Assembly: GCA_002842465.1 (NCBI GenBank)
Contig: PHDA01000009.1
Location: 17,290 to 81,289 of the forward strand
Source: Bacteroidetes bacterium HGW-Bacteroidetes-7
GTDB taxonomy: Bacteria; Bacteroidota; Bacteroidia; Bacteroidales; UBA932
Length of the DNA stretch: 64,000 nt
Direction of reading: 5' to 3'
Shown here piece by piece: positions 55,184 through 64,000 of this stretch. Below the pieces are notes generated by a model. That model saw nothing but the letters and a program-made list of their open reading frames with translations. It was not told the origin of the DNA and ran no database searches. The position numbers and the translations under genes were made by a program. Position 1 is the first letter of the stretch; every line of letters begins with the position of its first letter.

Positions 55184-56484
55184 CAAAAAGATTTTTTTTA
55201 ATAATAGCTCTGCTGACAGTATGTTACGCAGAGCTTTTCTCTCAATCAGAGGCGTTGTTACGCATGAAGAGAGATGTAGCCGTACTTGCTGCTGATTCAC
55301 TTAAGGGAAGAGAGGCAGGGACTGCAGGAGAGGCTAAAGCGGCAAGGTACATAGAGAGAGAGTTTGTTAAGGCAGATGTTACCCTTTTGTACCCCTCACC
55401 GGGGCAGGACTTCTCAATAATAGTGGGAGATGGCGACACATTAAAGTCCGCCAATATTATTGGTGTTGTAGAAGGGTGGGATCCAAAACTTAGAGATCAG
55501 TATGTTGTAATTGGAGCACATTATGATCATCTGGGCACTACCACGCTTAAAATTAACGGCAAAGACTCTCTTATGATCTTTGCAGGAGCAGACGACAATG
55601 CCTCCGGAGTGGCAGTAATGCTTGAAGTTGCAAGAATGGTAAAGGAGAGCTCAATGGAGTTTCGCCGATCGGTAATCTTTGCCGCATTCGGTGCAGAGGA
55701 GAGGGGGATGACAGGTTCGTGGTATTTTGCAAACCGAGCCTTTGCTCCTGTCAATGAAGTCTCTTTGATGATAAACCTTGATATGGTTGGCAGGGGTGCA
55801 ACCAGACAAAATGTATCGGCATACACTGTTTTGCCACATACACAACTGGTTACAATGTTAAAAGATGTTGCAGATATGCCACTAATGATAACACCAAACA
55901 TAAGAACAACAGACTATTTCCCGAGTGACCACAGGGTCTTTGCAACTTTGGGAATTCCTGTGGTCCTGTTTACAACACTTTTACACAGAGATTACCATAC
56001 TGTAAAGGATACTCCTGAGAAGCTCAATTTCAATGTGATGGAAGATGTTGCACACTTCACATACAACCTTATAAAGGTTGCTGCCAATACCGAAAAACCA
56101 CTCGAGAAGACAGTATTTGCCAACGATGCAGACGTACCTGAGGATGATCCCGAAATGGTCTATTCACAAAATGAGGTTGACAGAAGAGCAATTTACGACA
56201 AGGGTGATGAGAGGGTATTTCTTACTAAATGGGTTTATCACTACCTTAAATATCCTGCGGAGGCAATCACTGAAGGAATTCAGGGAAGGGTAATTGTTGA
56301 CTTTATTATTGAGAAGGATGGAGAGGTTACAAACGTTACCATAAATAAATCGGCAGATATGCTTCTTGACGACGAGGCAGTGAGGGTAATAAAGGCATCT
56401 CCCAAATGGAAAGCTGCTATGATTGGCGGCAAGCCCGTAAGGAGCAAAATCTCCCTTCCTGTAGAATTCAGACTAAAGAGATAG
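55180..56484 (+). CDS. M28 metallopeptidase fused to a TonB C-terminal domain
   Basis: 434 residues. Signal peptide 1-22. M28 core: GAHYDH (H114, D116), ADDNASG (D138), EERG (E173, E174), NLDMVG (D201) and HTVKDTPE (H273), a full di-zinc site, so active. Residues ~345-434 are a TonB-C-like domain ([26 protein letters not shown], ending EFRLKR), which is unusual after an M28 peptidase. Expected to be a periplasmic or surface peptidase that may tie to outer membrane transport. 4-base overlap with the VOC gene. Confidence 0.85.
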   Translation: MTKRFFLIIALLTVCYAELFSQSEALLRMKRDVAVLAADSLKGREAGTAGEAKAARYIEREFVKADVTLLYPSPGQDFSIIVGDGDTLKSANIIGVVEGWDPKLRDQYVVIGAHYDHLGTTTLKINGKDSLMIFAGADDNASGVAVMLEVARMVKESSMEFRRSVIFAAFGAEERGMTGSWYFANRAFAPVNEVSLMINLDMVGRGATRQNVSAYTVLPHTQLVTMLKDVADMPLMITPNIRTTDYFPSDHRVFATLGIPVVLFTTLLHRDYHTVKDTPEKLNFNVMEDVAHFTYNLIKVAANTEKPLEKTVFANDADVPEDDPEMVYSQNEVDRRAIYDKGDERVFLTKWVYHYLKYPAEAITEGIQGRVIVDFIIEKDGEVTNVTINKSADMLLDDEAVRVIKASPKWKAAMIGGKPVRSKISLPVEFRLKR

Positions 56485-56494
56485 CAATTTTTAT

Positions 56495-56502
56495 TACTTT
56501 TG
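56495..56502 (+). promoter_or_regulatory. -7 box of leuS
   Basis: TACTTTTG, 22 bases before the leuS ATG at 56525. Marks a new transcript after the M28 gene (stop 56484). Confidence 0.5.
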
Positions 56503-56524
56503 TGGCTGTTTTAAAAGCTGCAAA

Positions 56525-59287
56525 ATGGAGTATAATTTTCTTGAGATTGAAAAGCACTGGCAGTCCCGCTGGTCGCAGGAGCAAACCTTTAAGGTTAAGG
56601 AGGATAATTCAAAACCAAAATTCTACGTTCTTGACATGTTCCCCTACCCATCAGGAGCAGGACTTCATGTAGGACACCCTCTAGGTTACATAGCAAGTGA
56701 TATATACAGCCGTTACAAAAGACTAAAGGGGTTTAATGTGCTGCACCCAATGGGGTATGATGCATTCGGACTCCCTGCAGAGCAGTACGCAATACAGACA
56801 GGCCAGCATCCGGCCAAAACAACCGAAAAAAACATCGCCAGGTATCGCGAACAATTGGACAGAATTGGATTTTCCTATGACTGGTCAAGAGAGGTAAGAA
56901 CTTGTGAACCTGAATATTATAAATGGACTCAATGGGCATTTCTCGAAATGTTTGCCCACTGGTACAACAACAATACACAAAGTGCCCAAAAGATTGAAAG
57001 TCTTATAAAGATTTTTGAAACAGAGGGTAATACAAATATAAACGCAGCCTGCGGAGATGTTGCCCTGTTCACATCAGAGGAGTGGAGAGGAATGGGAGAG
57101 CAGGAGAGAGCTGATGTTCTTATGCAATATCGCCTTGCCTACCTTGGTGAAACTTCTGTTAACTGGTGCCCTGCACTTGGAACAGTTTTGGCGAATGACG
57201 AGGTTAAGGAGGGAATTTCGCTTCGCGGAGGCCACCCTGTTGAGCAGCGCAAGATGAAGCAGTGGCAGTTGAGGGTTTCGGCCTATGCCGAAAGACTTCT
57301 TAACGACCTTGACACACTGGAGTGGACCGATTCTTTGAAGGATATGCAGAGAAACTGGATTGGCCGTTCAAAGGGTGCCGAGATGATATTTAAGGTGTCA
57401 AACGGTAAAGAAGAATTTGATCTTGAGATATTTACAACAAGAGCTGATACAATTTTCGGTGCAACTTTTATGGTTCTTGCGCCTGAAAGCGAATGGGTAG
57501 AGAGGCTTACAACTACTGGACAAAAGACTGAGGTTGACGAGTATATCAAATACGCTTCCAGAAAGACAGAGCGTGAAAGGATGTCCGAAACCAAAAAGGT
57601 AACGGGAGTATTCAGCGGAAGTTATGCAGTAAACCCGTTTACCCTTGAGAAGATACCTGTATGGATATCAGAATATGTACTCGCAGGTTACGGAACCGGA
57701 GCAATTATGGCAGTGCCGGCTCACGACAGCAGAGACTACTTCTTTGCAAAACACTTTAGCCTGCCAATAATCCCTTTAATTGAGGGTTGTGATATTTCGC
57801 AGGATAGCTTTGATGCCAAGGAGGGAATCATGTGCAATTCAGGCTTCCTGAACGGAATGTCTGTAAAGGAGGCAATTCCTGCTGCAATTGATGAGGTAGA
57901 GAAGAGAGCAATAGGCAAAAGAAAGGTGAACTTCAGACTGAGAGATGCAATCTTTTCGCGCCAGAGATACTGGGGAGAGCCATTCCCGATCTACTACAAA
58001 GATGATATTGCAGTACCTCTCACCTATGACCAACTACCACTTGAACTTCCCGAAATTGACAAATATCTGCCAACCGAGAGCGGAGAACCCCCTCTAGCAA
58101 GGGCAGAAAACTGGACACATAACGGTTATCCGCTGGAAAAGAGCACAATGCCCGGCTTTGCAGGCAGCAGCGCATACTACCTAAGGTATATGGACCCTCA
58201 AAACAACACTGCGCTTGTATCAAAAGAGGCAAATGAATACTGGAGAAGCGTTGACCTCTACATAGGGGGAACAGAACACGCAACCGGACACCTGATATAC
58301 TCAAGATTCTGGAACAAGTTCCTTTACGACACAGGCAGAGTGTGCGAAGCAGAGCCATTTCGCAAGCTTATAAACCAGGGGATGATTCAAGGCCGCTCAA
58401 ATTTTGTCTACAGAGTAAAGGGTACAAACAAATTTGTCTCGCTTGGGCTAAAAGATGGCTACGACACTACCGAACTTCATGTAGATGTTAATATTGTACA
58501 CAACGACAAACTCGATTTAGCCGCATTTAAAGCCTGGATGCCGGACTATGCCGATGCCGAGTTTATACTTGAAAATGGCGAATATGTTTGTGGATGGGCT
58601 GTAGAGAAGATGAGCAAATCTATGTTCAATGTGGTTAACCCCGATATTATCTGCGACAACTACGGAGCCGACACATTGAGAATGTACGAGATGTTTTTAG
58701 GGCCGCTTGAACAGTCAAAACCTTGGGACACCAACGGAATTGACGGAGTTCACCGTTTTCTGAGAAGATTCTGGCGATTATTCTTTGCAGACAAGACATT
58801 TGGCGTTTCAGAAGAGAAGGCAAATGCCGCAGAGCTTAAGATTCTCCACAAATTAATTAAAAAGACACAGGAAGATATAGAGAACTTCTCATTCAACACA
58901 AGTGTGAGTGCCTTTATGATTGCCCTGAACGAACTCTACGAGATTAACTGCAACAAGAGGGAGATTCTGGAACCAATGGTAATATTGCTCTCTCCATTTG
59001 CGCCACACATAAGCGAAGAGCTCTGGAGCCGCCTTGGGCACACCCAAAGCGTATCACTGGCAGCCTTCCCTGAATTCAATGCAGAACACACAATAGAGGA
59101 CTCCTTCGAATACCCGGTATCATTCAACGGAAAACTGAGGTATAAGCTCACACTCTCCGCATCGCTAACGGCATCGGAGATTGAAGCCGCTGCAAGAGAG
59201 AACGAAAATACAGCCAAATATCTTGCAGGAGCATCCATTAAAAAGATAATTGTTGTGCCTAAAAAGATTATTAACATCGTTTGCTGA
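56525..59287 (+). CDS. leuS: Leucyl-tRNA synthetase
   Basis: 920 residues. HIGH is HVGHPLGY near residue 48; KMSKS is [13 protein letters not shown] near 697. The editing domain (threonine-rich AVPAHDSRD with TTRADTIF) is present, and the catalytic [17 protein letters not shown]. Charges tRNA-Leu and removes mischarged isoleucine or methionine. No T-box leader. Stop overlaps the PhzF start by one base (TGATG at 59285-59289). Confidence 0.97.
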   Translation: MEYNFLEIEKHWQSRWSQEQTFKVKEDNSKPKFYVLDMFPYPSGAGLHVGHPLGYIASDIYSRYKRLKGFNVLHPMGYDAFGLPAEQYAIQTGQHPAKTTEKNIARYREQLDRIGFSYDWSREVRTCEPEYYKWTQWAFLEMFAHWYNNNTQSAQKIESLIKIFETEGNTNINAACGDVALFTSEEWRGMGEQERADVLMQYRLAYLGETSVNWCPALGTVLANDEVKEGISLRGGHPVEQRKMKQWQLRVSAYAERLLNDLDTLEWTDSLKDMQRNWIGRSKGAEMIFKVSNGKEEFDLEIFTTRADTIFGATFMVLAPESEWVERLTTTGQKTEVDEYIKYASRKTERERMSETKKVTGVFSGSYAVNPFTLEKIPVWISEYVLAGYGTGAIMAVPAHDSRDYFFAKHFSLPIIPLIEGCDISQDSFDAKEGIMCNSGFLNGMSVKEAIPAAIDEVEKRAIGKRKVNFRLRDAIFSRQRYWGEPFPIYYKDDIAVPLTYDQLPLELPEIDKYLPTESGEPPLARAENWTHNGYPLEKSTMPGFAGSSAYYLRYMDPQNNTALVSKEANEYWRSVDLYIGGTEHATGHLIYSRFWNKFLYDTGRVCEAEPFRKLINQGMIQGRSNFVYRVKGTNKFVSLGLKDGYDTTELHVDVNIVHNDKLDLAAFKAWMPDYADAEFILENGEYVCGWAVEKMSKSMFNVVNPDIICDNYGADTLRMYEMFLGPLEQSKPWDTNGIDGVHRFLRRFWRLFFADKTFGVSEEKANAAELKILHKLIKKTQEDIENFSFNTSVSAFMIALNELYEINCNKREILEPMVILLSPFAPHISEELWSRLGHTQSVSLAAFPEFNAEHTIEDSFEYPVSFNGKLRYKLTLSASLTASEIEAAARENENTAKYLAGASIKKIIVVPKKIINIVC

Positions 59288-60072
59288 TGAAACTAAGAGC
59301 TTATCAGGTTGATGCATTTACAGAGACGGTTTTTTGCGGAAACCCTGCTGTAGTTGTTATGCTCGAATCAAAACCGGACGACCAGACCCTTCTTAAAATT
59401 GCAAGGGAGAACGCCGTTCCCGAGACGGCATACATTTTACCCGAGGGCAGCGGCTACAACCTCCGCTGGTTTACCCCCGACATTGAGATGGACCTCTGCG
59501 GACACGCAACACTTGCCTCGGCACATGTGCTTTTTACCGAAGAGGGCTTTGAGGGAGACGAAATAACATTCACCTCCTTATCGGGAGAGCTCACAGTAAA
59601 GAGAGAGGATGGAATGTATCTGCTTAACTTTCCCATAAGGGAGGGACATAAGGCAGTACTGCCTGCTGAGATATTTGACAGTCTGAATATTAAGCCTGTA
59701 GAGGTATATAAATCACGCGATTTTATGCTCGTTTACACAAAACAGTCAGAGATTGAAAATCTGGAGATAAACAGAGGAATATTTGACGAGATAAACATAA
59801 ATCCCGGCGGAGTAATTGTAACAGCACCAGGCACCGATTGCGACTTTGTCTCAAGATTCTTCACTCCACAGGCAACAATTCTGGAAGACCCTGTTACAGG
59901 ATCTGCCCACTGCACCCTTGCCCCATATTGGTCAAAGAGGCTGGGAAAGACAGAGCTTCATGCAAGACAAATATCTGAAAGGGGCGGCACGCTCTACCTT
60001 ACCCTCACGCAGGAGCGGGTGATAATCAAAGGGAAAGCAGTCACCTTTAGCAGATCGCACATATACATTTAA
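59287..60072 (+). CDS. PhzF-family isomerase/epimerase-like protein
   Basis: 261 residues from ATG 59287, overlapping leuS by one base; an upstream TTG at 59281 would add two codons. Family marks: QVDAFTETVFCGNPAVVVML, LRWFTPDIEMDLCGHATLASAH, and EDPVTGSAHCTLAPYW. Diaminopimelate-epimerase-like fold, likely acting on an unidentified small molecule. Coupled to leuS, but a role in translation is not implied. Confidence 0.88.
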   Translation: MKLRAYQVDAFTETVFCGNPAVVVMLESKPDDQTLLKIARENAVPETAYILPEGSGYNLRWFTPDIEMDLCGHATLASAHVLFTEEGFEGDEITFTSLSGELTVKREDGMYLLNFPIREGHKAVLPAEIFDSLNIKPVEVYKSRDFMLVYTKQSEIENLEINRGIFDEININPGGVIVTAPGTDCDFVSRFFTPQATILEDPVTGSAHCTLAPYWSKRLGKTELHARQISERGGTLYLTLTQERVIIKGKAVTFSRSHIYI

Positions 60073-60082
60073 TAAAGCTCAG

Positions 60083-60988
60083 ATGAACAACAGCATATTT
60101 AAAACAATAAAGTCCTATGTTATAATGACAATAGGGCTCTTTATTTTTGTCTTCAGCTGGACAGCCTTTCTCATTCCCCACCAGATAGCAGGCGGAGGGG
60201 TGAGCGGACTTGCATCTGTGATCAACTACTCAACCGGATTCCAGGTTGCCTACTCGTACATCATAATTAACGCAATTCTGCTCTTAATAGGAATTCTTAT
60301 ACTGGGTAAGGCATTTGGGTTCAAAACAATCTACTGCATAGCGGTGGCAGCGCTTATGTTTGAGTTTTTGCCGCTCATCCCGTGGGTATCGGACATTGAG
60401 GACAAACTGATAAATGCAGTTCTTGGAGGAACACTAAGCGGAATAGGCATTGGCATGATATTCCTGCAAGGGGGAAGCACAGGCGGCACCGATATAATTG
60501 CGCTAATAATTGGCCGGTTTAGGGAGACATCACCCGGCAGGGTATTTCTCATGTGCGACCTTGTGATAATTGGCTCGGTCTACTTCATTCCCGGCAAAGA
60601 GCTGTCCGATGTAATTTACGGTTACATAGTGATGGTATCATTTTCGTACGTGATCGACATGATTCTAACCGGAAATAAACAATCGGTTCAGGTACTTGTC
60701 TTCTCATCTAAGTATGCTGAGATTGCAGAAAAGGTAACAAAAGAGATGAAGCGAGGAGTAACCGCACTAAGTTCAATGGGTTGGTATTCACAGGCCGAGA
60801 GCAAGGTACTGGTAATTGTGATGAGAAAATCACAGCTGCCAGAAATAACAGAAATTATTAAAAATACAGACAGAAACGCCTTCATGACCGTATCTTCAAT
60901 AACAAGTGTTTACGGCGAAGGCTTTGATCAGATTAAAGGAGGGAAAATATCGTGGAGAAGAAAACCAAAGCAATCTTTACAGGAGTAA
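60083..60988 (+). CDS. YitT-family membrane protein
   Basis: 301 residues: five hydrophobic segments in residues 10-210 (DUF161 core with GGSTGGTDIIALIIGRF) then a DUF2179 domain (RGVTALSSMGWYSQAESKVLVIVMRKSQL) at the C-terminus. YitT proteins are bacterial inner-membrane proteins with no proven substrate. First of a tandem pair. 10 bases after PhzF. Confidence 0.87.
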   Translation: MNNSIFKTIKSYVIMTIGLFIFVFSWTAFLIPHQIAGGGVSGLASVINYSTGFQVAYSYIIINAILLLIGILILGKAFGFKTIYCIAVAALMFEFLPLIPWVSDIEDKLINAVLGGTLSGIGIGMIFLQGGSTGGTDIIALIIGRFRETSPGRVFLMCDLVIIGSVYFIPGKELSDVIYGYIVMVSFSYVIDMILTGNKQSVQVLVFSSKYAEIAEKVTKEMKRGVTALSSMGWYSQAESKVLVIVMRKSQLPEITEIIKNTDRNAFMTVSSITSVYGEGFDQIKGGKISWRRKPKQSLQE

Positions 60989-61851
60989 AAGAGTACATAC
61001 TAATAGCACTGGGGCTGTTGCTCTATTCAATTGGCTGGGTTGTGTTCCTGATACCAAACGGCCTTGTGGGCGGAGGAGTAACCGGCATATCGGCCATAAT
61101 CTACTACATGACCGGGTTTCAGGTAAGCTACTCGTTCTTTATAATCAACATTATTCTGCTCGCCTTCGCCCTTAAAATACTGGGCAAGACATTCGGGCTT
61201 AAGACTGTTTACGCAATTTTTGCCATAACCCTCTTCCTAAAATTCCTGCCCGGAGTCATTCCACCCGATTTGATTCAGGACATATCCATTGAAAACGGCA
61301 AGCTGCTTGCCGCAATCATAGGCGGAGCCTGCGCCGGGGCCGGCATAGCCATAACCTTTACCCAGGGAGGCAGCTCTGGCGGAACCGACATTATAGCTCT
61401 GATTATCAATAAATACCGCAATATTTCACCCGGCCGGCTGATTCTTATGATGGACATCATTATCATAGGCAGCGCAATATTAATCCCAACCGAAGGTTCA
61501 CTTGGCAGCCGCGTAGCAACCATAATCTACGGCTATGTGTTGATAGGGGTAACAAGCTACACAATTGACCTTGTACTATCGGGAGCCAGACAATCAATCC
61601 AGATATTTATCTTCTCAAAAGAGCACGAAAAGATTGCCGACCGCATAACCACCCTTGGTCGCGGCGTAACCGTAATTGACGCAATGGGATGGTTCACAAA
61701 GCAGCACGGCAAGGTGCTAATGGTGATTGTAAGACGCACCGAAAGCAATTTCGTTTTTAAAATCGTACGAGAAATCGATAAAAAGGCATTTTTATCTGTT
61801 GGCAACGTAATGGGCGTTTACGGCGAGGGATTTGATGAAATGAAGAAGTAG
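60952..61851 (+). CDS. YitT-family membrane protein (tandem paralogue)
   Basis: 299 residues, the same layout as the gene before (DUF161 core GGSSGGTDIIALIINKY, DUF2179 RGVTVIDAMGWFTKQHGKVL). Start GTG at 60952, overlapping the first yitT by 37 bases; there is no ATG before the first TM, and a start later would lose it. The pair is an old duplication: the core GG(S)(T/S)GGTDIIALII motif is kept but the rest differs substantially. Ends the plus-strand run. Confidence 0.83.
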   Translation: MEKKTKAIFTGVKEYILIALGLLLYSIGWVVFLIPNGLVGGGVTGISAIIYYMTGFQVSYSFFIINIILLAFALKILGKTFGLKTVYAIFAITLFLKFLPGVIPPDLIQDISIENGKLLAAIIGGACAGAGIAITFTQGGSSGGTDIIALIINKYRNISPGRLILMMDIIIIGSAILIPTEGSLGSRVATIIYGYVLIGVTSYTIDLVLSGARQSIQIFIFSKEHEKIADRITTLGRGVTVIDAMGWFTKQHGKVLMVIVRRTESNFVFKIVREIDKKAFLSVGNVMGVYGEGFDEMKK

Positions 61852-61979
61852 AGCCACTTTTACACATTCAGCATTAGAAAATAAACCTAGAGTCAGATAA
61901 ATTACAGATTCATAGATATTTAGTTTTTTCTTTCTGCAAATTTATTTAAATTGGTAGAAACAAATATAAACTTAATACT

Positions 61980-63125
61980 ATGCTAAACTTTAATTTGTGG
62001 GGAGAGATCTTTCATCGGGCTGAGTCTCTGATTCCTCTGATCTATCTTGTCATTTCTGCTTACATTGTCTATTTGTGCATCCTCAGGAAAGAGTTACCAT
62101 TTAAAGAGAGACAAACACTAATTATACTCTCTTTAACAGTATCAGGAATCTTTATTTTGCAATTATTAAGGATGGCAATGCCATATTATGAAGGCTTTTC
62201 CGGTTTTGTAGATGTAAAACCTCTATTGGCAGCTAACCTTATACAACTCTTTCTGCCAATCCATGTTTACAACAAAGTCCACCTTAGCAATAAAGAGATC
62301 AACTTTAAGTTTTATACACTGACACCTCTGCTTGCTCTAGCTTTAAATGTAATTTTAATTATGTTTCTGAGCAATTACAGCATTAACTCAGGTAAAGCAC
62401 TCATAAGTACAATCATTTTGATAAGCGCCATCAATTTGTCAATAATATTGTTTAGTGTTATTAAGTTATTCCAGGCAATTCCCAAATATGACGCCAACGT
62501 GTCGCAGAAATTCCTTAATGACGCATTCCTGCTTATTCTCGCAGTGATACTATCATTAATTTATATTTTTTACATTGTATCAGTGAAGGTTGAAACACGT
62601 ATCAATGGATTTGAAGTTGCACTATCATTAGTCAATTATATGATTATTATAAAGTTACTCTACCCATACATTAAATATCACCCGATAGAAACATTAATTG
62701 AAAACGAATCAACCAAAAATTCTCATCCAGGCGAAAGAAGAATTGGCGAAGAAGGTAAAAATGAAGAAATTAGAGACAGACTTATTCAGTATTTCGAAAC
62801 GGAGAAACCATATTTGAGGTCTGACATTACAATACAGGAGGTATCTCTCTATCTGTACACAAACAAAACCTATATCTCGAGAGTTATAAACGACTCATAC
62901 GGCCATAACTTCAACCAGTTTGTAAACTATTACAGGATTGAAGAGGCCAAGAGACTTTTTTTCAGCGATACTAAATTGTCAATTCAGCAATTGTGTGACC
63001 TTTCGGGATTTGGTTCAATGGCTACTTTCACAATTGCTTTCAGGTTTTATGTTGGAAGATCTCCTGCTGACTGGTGTAAAGATCAGAAAATGAAAATTTA
63101 CCATGAAAAAGAATCAAGACATTAG
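61980..63125 (+). CDS. Membrane-anchored AraC-family regulator
   Basis: 381 residues. Residues 15-245 contain about seven hydrophobic segments. The C-terminal ~100 carry the double HTH (ITIQEVSLYLYTNKTYISRVIN and IQQLCDLSGFGSMATFTIAFRFYVGRSPADW). Same architecture as the regulator at 2232-3383. The 128-base upstream gap 61852-61979 holds no recognisable -7 box. It overlaps the next AraC gene by 23 bases, so the pair is translated as one unit. Confidence 0.85.
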   Translation: MLNFNLWGEIFHRAESLIPLIYLVISAYIVYLCILRKELPFKERQTLIILSLTVSGIFILQLLRMAMPYYEGFSGFVDVKPLLAANLIQLFLPIHVYNKVHLSNKEINFKFYTLTPLLALALNVILIMFLSNYSINSGKALISTIILISAINLSIILFSVIKLFQAIPKYDANVSQKFLNDAFLLILAVILSLIYIFYIVSVKVETRINGFEVALSLVNYMIIIKLLYPYIKYHPIETLIENESTKNSHPGERRIGEEGKNEEIRDRLIQYFETEKPYLRSDITIQEVSLYLYTNKTYISRVINDSYGHNFNQFVNYYRIEEAKRLFFSDTKLSIQQLCDLSGFGSMATFTIAFRFYVGRSPADWCKDQKMKIYHEKESRH

Positions 63126-63678
63126 GAGGATTATCAGCTTGATAAGGCTACTCATTGTAAAGATTTTTTTTAAAAGATTTTGTAAAAGAGTTCAGTCAGA
63201 TAGGCAGAAAAGGAGCATCTCAATAGTTCGCAGGTCTGATACTGTACTTAAAGCAGACAAGCTTTATCTTGACCAAAACCTTCACATTGGAAGATTGGCC
63301 AAAGAGGTTGGCACCAACAGAACCTACCTCTCAAGATCCATTAAAAGCATTAAAGGGATGACATTCACAGATTATATTAATTTTCAAAGAATTGCCTATG
63401 CAAAAGAGTATATGATGAATTATTCTAAAGCAAAAACGGATTCAAAAACAGATGATATGTCTTGTTATTTGACTAGTTATAAGACTAACTCAAGGAGTAA
63501 TTCAAAGAGTAACTGTGATAGTAACTGGAATAGGAATACAAGATATAGCACAACAATTGACGATCTTGCCATAGTCTCTGGCTTTGGCAGCAAACGCAAT
63601 TTCATCCGATACTTTAAACGCCTAGAAGGTATAACTCCAGGTCAGTACATGAAGGGTTTGATGGTACGCCAAAAATAA
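63103..63678 (+). CDS. Short AraC-type regulator with an insert between its two HTHs
   Basis: 191 residues without the N-terminal membrane domain of its neighbour. HTH1 is at about 58-105 (LHIGRLAKEVGTNRTYLSRSIK), and HTH2 at about 150-188 (IDDLAIVSGFGSKRNFIRYFKRLEGITPGQYMK). Between them lie 40-43 residues rich in Ser, Asn, Thr and Lys (from ~108 to ~150), where AraC proteins normally have only a handful. Overlaps the upstream regulator by 23 bases. Functional with a long linker, or on the way to decay; undecided. Confidence 0.75.
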   Translation: MKKNQDIRRIISLIRLLIVKIFFKRFCKRVQSDRQKRSISIVRRSDTVLKADKLYLDQNLHIGRLAKEVGTNRTYLSRSIKSIKGMTFTDYINFQRIAYAKEYMMNYSKAKTDSKTDDMSCYLTSYKTNSRSNSKSNCDSNWNRNTRYSTTIDDLAIVSGFGSKRNFIRYFKRLEGITPGQYMKGLMVRQK

Positions 63679-63817
63679 TCTCCGCGCCACTTTTGGATAA
63701 TTGTCTGTTATTAAGCGCATTAAAAATTAGACTTTTTGAATTCTAACGATTTTTCAACAATGTCTTTTTTTCAAACATTTGATTTACTGGCATATATCCA
63801 AAAGTGGCGCGGAGATT
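63677..63817. mobile_element. 141-bp element with 23-bp perfect terminal inverted repeats (MITE-like)
   Basis: Left arm 63677-63699 and right arm 63795-63817 are perfect inverted repeats of 23 bases (core TCCGCGCCACTTTTGG / CCAAAAGTGGCGCGGA), 95 AT-rich bases between. No coding frame. The left arm starts inside the TAA stop of the short AraC gene. Target duplication was not seen. It could equally be an intergenic RNA structure. Confidence 0.45.
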
Positions 63818-64000
63818 TTTGCGTTAATTTCTACCAAGATTTTGTGAACTATTGAGCAAATCCTCAACTCGAATGCAACATTTGTTTTCCGATAATTTTC
63901 TGCGGTTACTTTTCGGGAACGACGAGGACTGTTTGACGACCAAAGGGAGGAGTTCCGCAGTCGCCGAAAAGTACCAGGAAAATTTGAGGGCACCCCAAAA
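63818..64000. other. Palindromic non-coding tail at the right edge
   Basis: 183 bases without a supported gene. It holds a 10-bp stem TACTTTTCGG / CCGAAAAGTA (63907-63916 with 63964-63973) around nested short stems (GGAAC/GTTCC, GACTG/CAGTC). A 69-codon minus-strand frame covers 63784-63993, but it runs across this palindrome and the 23-bp repeat and has no protein-like features. I recall similar G/C-rich palindromes repeated in Bacteroidales genomes; this needs a search. Confidence 0.35.

Noticed and set aside
56485..56524. T-box leader for leuS, and similar leaders for metG and trpS
   Set aside because: The leaders are too short (40 bases or less) and contain no specifier stem or NCCA-like antiterminator.
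63784..63993. 69-codon open frame on the minus strand at the right edge
   Set aside because: It crosses a 23-bp inverted repeat and a palindrome, has low complexity at the codon level and no identifiable domain; treated as non-coding.

Overview
The window looks like chromosome of an anaerobic, fermentative Bacteroidota, most likely order Bacteroidales. The signs are: moderate-to-low GC, many -7 boxes of the Bacteroides type (TAnnTTTG) just upstream of start codons, few Shine-Dalgarno sequences, membrane-anchored AraC regulators, FISUMP, SusD-free lipoproteins with SC/GC lipoboxes, DUF6175-like and SPOR proteins, and two NAD-linked [FeFe] hydrogenases. I could not run any search, so family names rest on motifs and remembered family features.

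Layout. 1-3.4 kb: a serine hydrolase that runs off the left edge, then a SIMPL-domain protein and a membrane AraC regulator. 3.7-12.7 kb: two trimeric [FeFe] hydrogenase operons placed tail to tail around one terminator. The plus-strand operon is hydC-hydB-hydA, and its HydB is fused to a complete GltD/NfnB-like flavoprotein. The minus-strand operon has a stripped-down HydB. 13-19.3 kb: a minus-strand block of secreted or lipid-anchored proteins of unknown function, preceded by a cell-surface protein with four exact-period 98-residue repeats. 19.3-24.3 kb: DUF2752 and TM2 membrane proteins, a second serine hydrolase, an Nramp metal transporter, tRNA-Asn and a membrane-anchored HU-like protein.

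24.4-39.9 kb is housekeeping: a recA-trpS-dnaG-metG operon, rlmN, a Ca2+-type P-ATPase, a TlpA-like lipoprotein, recX, prfB with its programmed +1 frameshift, class I fumarase and a CDF efflux pump. 40-51.5 kb: a metallophosphoesterase, TolC-like protein, a TPM-TPM-LemA cluster, a FISUMP lipoprotein, ApbE, a Tat-exported N-acyl-D-amino-acid deacylase, PhoH, CapA and a DUF389 membrane protein. 51.5-61.9 kb: a SPOR lipoprotein, an SGNH-like lipoprotein flanked by near-identical leader repeats, then gcvT, a PAS protein, a VOC protein, an M28-TonB_C fusion peptidase, leuS, a PhzF protein and two YitT proteins. 62-64 kb: two overlapping AraC-type regulators, then a 141-base element with 23-base terminal inverted repeats and a palindromic tail.

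How it fits together. The hydrogenases would reoxidise fermentative NAD(P)H and ferredoxin to H2; the fusion HydB adds a second flavin and a second pyridine-nucleotide site. The HydEFG maturases they require are not in the window. The main candidates for something undescribed are the HydC-HydB/GltD-HydA complex paired with its convergent paralogue, and the five-gene secreted operon at 13-17.3 kb. I saw no CRISPR array, transposase or prophage.
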